Of a DNA stretch of 16,006 bases, positions 7,751-12,782 are shown piece by piece (positions within the stretch are counted from its first letter, which is position 1; each line of letters starts with the position of its first letter). Made by a program: the position numbers and the translations under genes. The notes beneath the pieces are model-generated. The model searched no databases. It was given only the letters and a program-made list of their open reading frames with translations, and was not told the DNA's origin. This stretch comes from Treponema sp. (GTDB lineage: Bacteria; Spirochaetota; Spirochaetia; Treponematales; Breznakiellaceae), in NCBI GenBank assembly GCA_031268245.1, contig JAIRXN010000098.1, forward strand, positions 1 to 16,006, read 5' to 3'.

Positions 7751-7930
7751 CTAGAAAATCGCCCGGATTCCGAAGAGGAGCAGTACATCCACCAGTCCCA
7801 GTACGGCGGCGATAATGACGGTGGATATGACAACCACCTTGACCGAGCTAACTACGTCATCTCTGCCGGGCCAGATAACCTTCCTCAGCTCGGCATAGGA
7901 TTCCTTTACAAATTGAATCAGTTTGTTCAT
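7751..7930 (-). CDS. secE: Preprotein translocase subunit SecE
   Basis: Small essential subunit that clamps the SecY channel in the inner membrane. The 59-residue product starts MNKLIQFVKESYAELRKVIW; the cytoplasmic amphipathic helix with the conserved E-L-x-K-V-x-W-P pattern (residues 14-21) is followed by one membrane segment at about 31-53. It is the short single-span form, as in most bacteria outside the gamma-proteobacteria. The ATG at 7930 has AAAGGA eight bases upstream. nusG follows after 26 bases. Its upstream region is one copy of a 99-bp duplication derived from the end of tRNA-Trp. Confidence 0.96.
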   Translation of the reverse strand: MNKLIQFVKESYAELRKVIWPGRDDVVSSVKVVVISTVIIAAVLGLVDVLLLFGIRAIF

Positions 7931-7954
7931 TAAAAATTCCTTTCCAGACGTTTT

Positions 7955-8053
7955 GACTAAACCCTTCGAAGCCTGCCTTTACTCCGGCGCCAGGCGTTCT
8001 ACTCCTGTAATTACCTTAACAGGCATTTACAGGTTCCAGGCGCAGTAGGCTTC
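7955..8053 (-). repeat. 99-bp repeat, copy A (between secE and copy B)
   Basis: Identical to 8148-8246 at 95 of 99 positions with no gaps, offset by 193 bases. It contains a copy of the last 17 bases of tRNA-Trp at 8037-8053, followed on the minus strand by the tRNA's downstream flank. The stem CTGTAAATGCC/GGTAATTACAG can fold here as it does in copy B. Confidence 0.95.
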
Positions 8054-8147
8054 CCCTCCTCTCGCCGGCGTCCTGCCGGCTCCTTCCGGGCCGGGGTTTA
8101 GTCCTTCCGGCGCCATCCTGGCGCCTTTTCCTCACCTTCGTTCGGCG
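8054..8147. repeat. GC-rich palindromic spacer between the two 99-bp copies
   Basis: This 94-base spacer has two palindromes of the same design: GCCGGC-GTCCT-GCCGGC (8064-8080) and GGCGCC-ATCCT-GGCGCC (8109-8125, followed by TTTT on the plus strand). An 11-base inverted repeat, GGGTTTAGTCC at 8094-8104 and its complement at 8147-8157, brackets the second palindrome. This has the look of a small dispersed intergenic palindrome family, but only one example is in the window. I see no gene in 7931-8229. Confidence 0.6.
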
Positions 8148-8229
8148 GACTAAACCCTTCGAAGCCTGCCTTTACTCCGGCGCCAGGCGTTCTACTTCTG
8201 TAATTACCTTAACGGGTATCTACAGGTTC

Positions 8230-8246
<17 letters not shown>
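8148..8246 (-). repeat. 99-bp repeat, copy B (overlaps the tRNA-Trp 3' end)
   Basis: Second copy of the 99-bp repeat. Its right 17 bases (8230-8246) are the real 3' end of tRNA-Trp. Just behind the tRNA the minus strand can form CTGTAGATACC/GGTAATTACAG, an 11-position stem with one mismatch and loop CGTTAA. A 10-base perfect inverted repeat, TTCGAAGCCT at 8158-8167 and its complement at 8240-8249, joins the repeat to the T arm of the tRNA. Confidence 0.95.
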
Positions 8247-8302
<56 letters not shown>

Positions 8303-8309
8303 CTGAAAA

Positions 8310-8483
8310 CTACTTTATTTTAGTCTCTTTATGCAGGGTATGCTTCCGGTCAAAAGGGCAATACTTCTTCAATTCAAGCTTTTCCTGGGTATTCCGGCGG
8401 TTTTTGGAGGTAGTATAATTCCTCCGTTTGCACTCGCTGCACTGCAGGGCCACCAATTCGACCACCTGTTTCTTACTAGCCAT
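8310..8483 (-). CDS. rpmG: Ribosomal protein bL33
   Basis: Small protein of the large ribosomal subunit near the E site, 57 residues: MASKKQVVELVALQCSEC at the start, then NYTTSKNRRNTQEKLELKKY. The zinc-ribbon family normally has two CxxC pairs. Here the first is present (Cys15, Cys18), but the second is Cys42-Pro-Phe-Asp45, so one expected ligand is an Asp. The ATG at 8483 has AGGAGG eight bases upstream. An upstream ATG at 8489 opens only a four-codon frame and is not the start. The gene sits between tRNA-Thr and tRNA-Trp and is probably co-transcribed with both. Confidence 0.95.
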   Translation of the reverse strand: MASKKQVVELVALQCSECKRRNYTTSKNRRNTQEKLELKKYCPFDRKHTLHKETKIK

Positions 8484-8521
8484 TTTTCATTCCTCCTGGT
8501 TCCGCAATCTTCACTGAGTCC

Positions 8522-8594
8522 AGCCCTCGAACAGAATCGAACTGTTGACCTTATCCTTACCATGGATATGCTCTGCCAACTGAGCTACAAGGGC
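8522..8594 (-). tRNA. trnT: tRNA-Thr (anticodon GGU)
   Basis: A 73-base cloverleaf: acceptor GCCCTTG/CGAGGGC with one G-U pair, D stem GCTC/GAGC, anticodon stem TATCC/GGATA around ATGGTAA giving GGU, T stem AACAG/CTGTT around TTCGATT, discriminator T. CCA is not encoded. It appears to be the first gene of the rpmG-secE-nusG-rpl-rpo transcript, 10 bases after a -10-like TATTAT. Confidence 0.97.
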
Positions 8595-8604
8595 ATAATT
8601 CCAC

Positions 8605-8648
8605 ATAATACGTCCAACCAAGATACCAAAAGAAAAAAACTTCGTCAA
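8605..8648 (-). promoter_or_regulatory. Likely promoter(s) for tRNA-Thr and the rpmG-rpoC operon
   Basis: On the minus strand TTGACG (8643-8648), a 17-base spacer and TATCTT (8620-8625) make a sigma70-type promoter. A second -10, TATTAT (8605-8610), lies 10 bases before the tRNA but lacks a good -35. A 7-bp inverted repeat AATATCC/GGATATT (8647-8666) overlaps the first -35 and could be an operator or the tail hairpin of the deoD transcript. The remaining bases up to deoD (8667-8794) are GC-rich with no gene. Confidence 0.5.
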
Positions 8649-8794
8649 TATCCCGCCGAGGATATTTCGCCGGACGCCGGTAATTCTCCGGAATACGTTT
8701 GGCGCCGATTGGAAGGCAATAGCCCGCACCCGGCCCCGGCTCGGGGGGCGCTTGCTCCCGTCCGGCATCAGCTCAAAGGCAATCCGGTAACCGA

Positions 8795-9499
8795 TCAGGA
8801 AATGGCCGTTTCCAGAGCCACTTCCATCATGTTTGTGAAGGTTTTCTGCCTCTCTTCGGTAGTGGTGACTTCATGGCTTATCAGGCTATCCGAAATGGTG
8901 GTAATGCAGAGGGCTTCCCGGCCGTATTTGGCCGCCAGGGTATAGAGTTCGGCGCATTCCATTTCCAGGGCAAGGCAGCCGTAACGGGCCCAGAGTTTCC
9001 ACTCTTCAGGATCTTCTGTATAAAACATGTCCGAGGACACCAGAGAACCCACCCAGGGCTTCCAGCCTTTGGCAACTGCCGTATCGTAGGCAGTTTTGAG
9101 GAGGCTGAATGTGGCTGTAGGCGCGAAATTTCTCCCCCCAAAGCGGATCTTGCTGGATCCCGAGTCGGTACAGGCCGACATAGCGATAACCATGTCCCGA
9201 ATCTTCACTTCCTTTTGAATGGAACCGGCTGTTCCGATTCGAATCGCCCGTTTGACCCCATAATCTCTAAAAAGTTCGTTTACATAGATTGAAATTGAAG
9301 GAATTCCCATACCGGTACCCTGAACGGACACCTTTTTACCCTTGTAAGTCCCTGTATAGCCTAAAATATTCCTTACATCAGTATAGAGAACTGCTTTTTC
9401 AAGAAAATTTTCCGCTACATGTTTGGCCCTCAGGGGGTCTCCCGGTAATAGTATCGCCTCGGCGATTTCTCCTTCTTTTGCAGCAATATGGATAGACAT
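8795..9499 (-). CDS. deoD: Purine nucleoside phosphorylase, DeoD type
   Basis: Cytoplasmic enzyme of purine salvage: purine (deoxy)ribonucleoside + phosphate gives free base + (deoxy)ribose 1-phosphate. It has 234 residues and is colinear with E. coli DeoD. The key residues fall at the same numbers: His4, Arg24 in GDPLRAK, Arg43, Arg87 in IRIG, catalytic Asp204 in ISDSL and Arg217 in TEERQ. The motifs GTGMGIP (61-67) and MECAELY in the nucleoside pocket are intact. This is the hexameric low-molecular-weight class that accepts 6-oxo and 6-amino purines. I chose the ATG at 9499 because AGGAG ends five bases upstream; the GTG two codons earlier overlaps that site. It appears to be a single-gene unit with its own promoter. 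Confidence 0.96.
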   Translation of the reverse strand: MSIHIAAKEGEIAEAILLPGDPLRAKHVAENFLEKAVLYTDVRNILGYTGTYKGKKVSVQGTGMGIPSISIYVNELFRDYGVKRAIRIGTAGSIQKEVKIRDMVIAMSACTDSGSSKIRFGGRNFAPTATFSLLKTAYDTAVAKGWKPWVGSLVSSDMFYTEDPEEWKLWARYGCLALEMECAELYTLAAKYGREALCITTISDSLISHEVTTTEERQKTFTNMMEVALETAIS

Positions 9500-9530
9500 A
9501 AACACTCCTTCCTGAAACAGGTGTCATAAA

Positions 9531-9573
9531 TAGTGTCTGTCCGCAAAGTAACCGGATGTGCGGACAGATACTA
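9531..9573. promoter_or_regulatory. Long inverted repeat at the deoD transcription start (candidate operator)
   Basis: The arms 9531-9545 and 9559-9573 are complementary over 15 positions with one mismatch. The core TCTGTCCGCA/TGCGGACAGA is perfect over 10, with a 13-base centre. The repeat touches the predicted -10 box and would cover the start site and leader of deoD, a usual place for a repressor. A leader hairpin is the alternative. Confidence 0.5.
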
Positions 9574-9602
9574 AATATAACAGAATCAGGAACTTTTTGC
9601 AA
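9574..9602 (-). promoter_or_regulatory. Predicted deoD promoter
   Basis: On the minus strand TTGCAA (9597-9602), a 17-base spacer and TATATT (9574-9579). The start site would lie about 9567, giving a leader of roughly 70 bases that contains most of the inverted repeat. Confidence 0.45.
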
Positions 9603-9630
9603 AATCCGCCTCCCATGATTCATGTCTACT

Positions 9631-10500
9631 CTACAATTCCGGCAGTATCCTGTCCCACACCGTATAGAGTATGGGCTTCATGTTCTCTTCATTTGAGGTG
9701 ACGGCAACCACCGCATCCTGCAGGGGCAATATCACTATATACTGACCATCCTTGCCGTCGGCCCGGTACGCTCCGTGCCTGCATGGCCAGAAACAGTACC
9801 CGTACCCAAGATCGTAATCCGGTTCCGTACTGGTAAAACGGGTGGGGATATGGGGCCGTCCGGCGGCATCGATCCATGCGGGCCTTACAAGCTGCTTCCC
9901 CTTCCATTCCCCCCGCTGAAGGAGAAACTGCCCGAATAGCGCCAGGTCTTCAATGGAGACTTCAAGCCCCGTAGCGGCAATACTGCAGCCGTCGGCGCTC
10001 TCCTGCCAGAAGGGATCGGCAATGCCCAGGGGGCGGAAGAGTTTATCCAGAAGATAGTCCCGTACCGTTTTACCCGTAACGGCAGTAAGCATGGCCCCCG
10101 CAAGAAAGGTAGAACCATTGTCATACATGAAATTCGTACCCGGCTCCCAGACGAGTTCCTGGTTGAGGGCTTCCGCAACGGACTGGGGCCGGGAAAATTC
10201 CCCGTGCCCCCGGCTCATGGTAAGACAATGTTCCAGGGTAAGGGAGGCGATGCGGCCCCGGGGCTTCGCCGCCAAACCCGGCAGTTTTTCCGTCACCCTG
10301 TCGCCAAGGGAGAGCTTCCCCTCCCCTATTGCCATGCCCACCGCGATGGAGGTAAAACTCTTGCTCACGGAAAACACGTTTTTCGGCTTTACGGGAATCC
10401 AGTGGTAGGAGGCGATTTTTTTGCCGTGCTGCAGGACTATTACCCCCTCACAGCTGAGTTTTTGTTTTTCGATTTGCTGTACAAAAAGTTCAATGTTCAT
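9631..10500 (-). CDS. Cytoplasmic serine hydrolase of the beta-lactamase/esterase family
   Basis: 289 residues with the serine beta-lactamase/penicillin-binding-protein fold (PF00144-like). The nucleophile motif SxxK is Ser44-Val-Ser-Lys47 in FSVSKSFTS, the second motif YxN is Tyr126-Asp-Asn128, and a likely third-motif region is HGAYRADGKDGQY (242-254). There is no signal peptide or lipobox, so it should stay in the cytoplasm. That argues against a cell-wall or antibiotic-resistance role and favours an esterase or amide/oligomer hydrolase like EstB or 6-aminohexanoate-dimer hydrolase. The substrate cannot be read from sequence. The ATG at 10500 has AAAGGAG six bases upstream. It follows the aldo/keto reductase after 46 bases and probably shares its transcript. 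Confidence 0.85.
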   Translation of the reverse strand: MNIELFVQQIEKQKLSCEGVIVLQHGKKIASYHWIPVKPKNVFSVSKSFTSIAVGMAIGEGKLSLGDRVTEKLPGLAAKPRGRIASLTLEHCLTMSRGHGEFSRPQSVAEALNQELVWEPGTNFMYDNGSTFLAGAMLTAVTGKTVRDYLLDKLFRPLGIADPFWQESADGCSIAATGLEVSIEDLALFGQFLLQRGEWKGKQLVRPAWIDAAGRPHIPTRFTSTEPDYDLGYGYCFWPCRHGAYRADGKDGQYIVILPLQDAVVAVTSNEENMKPILYTVWDRILPEL

Positions 10501-10546
10501 GGCGTCTCCTTTAACATGCTTCGCATACCTTTAGAGCAGCGCTCCG

Positions 10547-11725
10547 CTATTCTATCCAGCCTTTTAGTTTTTCGTGGGCAGCTTTCAGTTCCTTCACAAT
10601 TTCTATGTGCTGGGGACACTTCTTCTCGCAGGCCTTACACTCCACGCAGAGGGAAGCGTCCTGCCTGCCCCGTGTCTGAAACATATAGGAACGGCGGGCG
10701 GGCTCGAAGGTACCGAACATGACGCCATCGTTGTACTTGCCGAATACCTGGGGAATGTTCACGCCCTGGGGACAGGGCAGACAGTATTCGCAGCCCGTGC
10801 AGGGTATGGACCTGAGGCTTTCGTACTGTGTGCGGACTTTGGCGAGGATAGCCTTCTCCTCTTCCGAAAGACAGCCTGCAACCATGTCCGGCTTGCTGAA
10901 AATTTCGATGTCTTCCTTCAACTGCTCCATGGTACTCACGCCGGAAAGGATCGTGCTTACTTCGCTGTAATTTACCAGATGGCGGAAGGCCCACTCCACG
11001 GCGCTTCGCTTCACCTTGCAGCCGTCGTAGATTGCCTTGACCTGAGGCGGCGGGGAAGCGAGGTTTCCGCCCCGAATAGGCTCCATGATCACCAGCGCGC
11101 AGCCTTTCCTGCCCGCGTGGCGGATCCCCTCTTCCGTAGCCTCCCGCTCCACATCGACAAAATTCTGCTGAATCTGGCACATACCCCAGTCGTAGAAGTC
11201 CAGCACTTCCCTGAAGCAGTCATAGCCGCCGTGATAACTAAAGGCGATGGCTCTGATAAGGCCTTCGGAGCGGAATTTTTCGTATTCTTCGATGATTTTA
11301 TTTTTTTTGACATCTTCCCAACAGTATGCCCCGATGTTGTGGATCAGATACACATCAATATAGCTTGTACGGAGCTTTTTAAGCGTTGCCTCCAGGTTGC
11401 GCCGGGCATTGTCGAGGATATTTTTCCCGGCGCCCGTCTTCAGATCCGCCATGGTTCCGAAAGGCTGCTTGGTGGCGATCTTTACCTTCTCCCGGCGCCC
11501 TCCCTCCAGAGCCTCGCCAAGCACTTCCTCGCTGGTCAAATTGTGGTAGCCGTAGGCGGTATCGAAATAGTTCACCCCGTGATCTGCGGCATAACGGATC
11601 ATTTCATACGCCTTTTCGCGGTCTACCTCGGCATGATCCCCCTTGACGATACGGGGGAGCCTCATGCAGCCCATACCGAAAAGGGAGACCTCGTATCCCA
11701 GGCTGCCGTAACTGCGGTATTGCAT
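10547..11725 (-). CDS. Aldo/keto reductase with C-terminal 2[4Fe-4S] ferredoxin domain
   Basis: 392-residue fusion. Residues 1-300 form an AKR (alpha/beta)8 barrel with the catalytic tetrad Asp55, Tyr60, Lys86 and His129 (FDTAYGY, IATKQPF, LIHN). Residues 309-375 carry two cysteine clusters, C309xxC312xxC315xxC318P and C360xxC363xxC366xxxC370P, the pattern of two [4Fe-4S] clusters. This architecture is a recognised family of 'aldo/keto reductases with ferredoxin domain', common in anaerobes. The physiological substrate is mostly unknown, and electrons may come from ferredoxin as well as or instead of NADPH. The ATG at 11725 has GAGGTG four bases upstream. It is the first gene of a two-gene unit with the serine hydrolase, which suggests both handle the same kind of metabolite; that link is inference. 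Confidence 0.92.
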   Translation of the reverse strand: MQYRSYGSLGYEVSLFGMGCMRLPRIVKGDHAEVDREKAYEMIRYAADHGVNYFDTAYGYHNLTSEEVLGEALEGGRREKVKIATKQPFGTMADLKTGAGKNILDNARRNLEATLKKLRTSYIDVYLIHNIGAYCWEDVKKNKIIEEYEKFRSEGLIRAIAFSYHGGYDCFREVLDFYDWGMCQIQQNFVDVEREATEEGIRHAGRKGCALVIMEPIRGGNLASPPPQVKAIYDGCKVKRSAVEWAFRHLVNYSEVSTILSGVSTMEQLKEDIEIFSKPDMVAGCLSEEEKAILAKVRTQYESLRSIPCTGCEYCLPCPQGVNIPQVFGKYNDGVMFGTFEPARRSYMFQTRGRQDASLCVECKACEKKCPQHIEIVKELKAAHEKLKGWIE

Positions 11726-11742
11726 CTTTCACCTCACTTTTA

Positions 11743-11798
11743 AAAGAGTATTTTGAGCCTGTCCCAAGACCTCAGGTCAATTTCGGAACAGACTCTTT
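11743..11798 (-). promoter_or_regulatory. Folded leader of the aldo/keto reductase gene
   Basis: Nested complementary segments: AAAGAGT (11743-11749) with ACTCTTT (11792-11798), CTGTCCC (11759-11765) with GGAACAG (11785-11791, one mismatch), and the dyad GACCT-C-AGGTC (11768-11778) at the tip. From the predicted start site this would be almost the whole 5' leader, ending about eight bases before the ribosome binding site. No known riboswitch class was recognised. Confidence 0.45.
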
Positions 11799-11807
11799 AA
11801 TAAGGAT

Positions 11808-11836
11808 AGTAAATGTTAACGTTAGGTTTAAGTCAA
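11808..11836 (-). promoter_or_regulatory. Predicted promoter of the reductase-hydrolase unit, with palindrome in the spacer
   Basis: On the minus strand TTGACT (11831-11836), a 17-base spacer and TTTACT (11808-11813); TACTAT with a 19-base spacer is the alternative -10. The spacer holds the perfect palindrome TAACGTTA (11817-11824), whose central CG resembles LacI-family operators. Both calls are pattern matches only. Confidence 0.4.
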
Positions 11837-11959
11837 GAATTAAATATAGAGGAAATGTACCGGCTGGTACTGATTCATGTCCCTTCTGCGGATATTCCCC
11901 TGATCGCAGAGAAACTGGGGAATGCAGGCTTCAGGGAACTATGGGCCCGGATGGAATGA
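11813..11959 (+). CDS. Possible 48-residue protein of unknown function
   Basis: Plus-strand frame MLTLGLSQELNIEEMYRL, continuing through IPLIAEKLGNAGFRELWARME. I do not recognise it. In favour: AAGGA six bases upstream of the ATG, a protein-like composition with two possible amphipathic helices, and codon choices (CTG, GCC, CGG) like the neighbouring genes. Against: it is short, its start lies inside the predicted promoter of the divergent aldo/keto reductase, its end overlaps the 3' end of ecfT by 29 bases, and no good promoter is visible (TTTAAT at 11796-11801 lacks a -35). It may be a real small protein, a gene remnant, or chance. Confidence 0.3.
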   Translation: MLTLGLSQELNIEEMYRLVLIHVPSADIPLIAEKLGNAGFRELWARME

Positions 11960-12782
11960 AAGGATTGTAGAACCGGCTCCCGTCCCTGAAGGTAAACCAC
12001 ATTCCCAGCACAAACAGTAAAATACCGGCGGAGAGGGCTATTGCGTCGGCCTTGCCGAAGGGCCTTGAAGAATACCAGCTTCTTTTTTTATGTTTACCAA
12101 AACCCCGCAGTTCCATCGCATTACTGATACTGTCTATCCTTTCCAAAGAAGAAAAAATAAGAGGCAGCAGTATCGCTGCGATACCCTTTATCCGTTTGAA
12201 CAGAGGCGCCTTGCGGGAAAGCTCTATGCCCCGGGCCTGCTGGGCCTGGGAGATGGCGGTGTAGTCCCGCTGTACATCGGGAATGTAACGCAGGGTAAGA
12301 CTTACCGTATAGGCGATGTAGTAATGCACTCCGATACGGTTGAGGGAAGCCGCAAATTCGCTGGGATGGGTAGTTACAATGAGGAGAATCGCAGCGGGTA
12401 CCAGTTGGCAGTATTTTAAAAAGATGTTGAATTCGTAGAAAAGCTGTTCTTTGGTAAGGGTGAAACGCCCGAAGCCTTCCGCAAGAAGATGCCGGCTGCC
12501 GTAGATCTTTACCCCTTCTTCGGGAGAAAAAATGTAGACCGCAAGCAGATTGGCGGCCATAAAGATGATGAGCATTTTGAAAATAAAAGAAATATCCCTT
12601 AATTTGATCCCTGAAATGATAAAGAGAAAGATTCCAAGTCCCGAAGAGAGCAGCATGACTCTTGTGTCATAACCTGTCATCGCGAGGACGGACCAGAGCA
12701 GGAAGATGATAAATTTTACGGCTCCTGTTACCCTGTGTACCGGGGAAACCCGTTCCAGATAACTCAGCATGAAGCGGCTCAT
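11931..12782 (-). CDS. ecfT: ECF transporter transmembrane (T) component
   Basis: Integral membrane subunit that couples the two ATPases to the S component of an energy-coupling-factor importer. It has 283 residues with several hydrophobic segments (about 21-37, 43-58, 66-84, 125-137, 202-212, 250-268). The two cytoplasmic coupling-helix signatures are present: QQARG (Arg184) in AQQARGIEL and LRG (Arg226) in AMELRGFGKH, which sit in the grooves of the ATPase dimer. The start codon overlaps the ecfA stop codon as ATGA with only a weak AGG before it, so translation is probably coupled. It is the last gene of the S-AA-T operon. No U-tract terminator follows; ATTCCCC/GGGGAAT downstream is a weak stem. 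Confidence 0.93.
   Translation of the reverse strand: MSRFMLSYLERVSPVHRVTGAVKFIIFLLWSVLAMTGYDTRVMLLSSGLGIFLFIISGIKLRDISFIFKMLIIFMAANLLAVYIFSPEEGVKIYGSRHLLAEGFGRFTLTKEQLFYEFNIFLKYCQLVPAAILLIVTTHPSEFAASLNRIGVHYYIAYTVSLTLRYIPDVQRDYTAISQAQQARGIELSRKAPLFKRIKGIAAILLPLIFSSLERIDSISNAMELRGFGKHKKRSWYSSRPFGKADAIALSAGILLFVLGMWFTFRDGSRFYNPFIPSGPIVP

Noticed and set aside
8511..8768. 85-residue minus-strand frame ending ...NSSILFEGWTQ
   Set aside because: Its C-terminal third is tRNA-Thr read as protein, a common artefact (ALVAQLAEH); the rest is the GC-rich gap and promoter.
9500..9505. GTG start two codons upstream for deoD
   Set aside because: It overlaps the AGGAG itself; the ATG at 9499 has correct spacing and gives the same numbering of active-site residues as E. 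coli.
9614..9624. CATGA-A-TCATG dyad between deoD and the hydrolase
   Set aside because: Short, not placed at a promoter element, and expected by chance in a region of this size.
9631..10500. Serine hydrolase as a beta-lactamase resistance gene
   Set aside because: No signal peptide, and the third motif is not a clear KTG; esterase-like family members are much more common.
10574..11743. 389-residue open frame on the plus strand opposite the aldo/keto reductase
   Set aside because: Mirror frame of a GC-rich gene; the minus-strand product has all catalytic and cluster residues.
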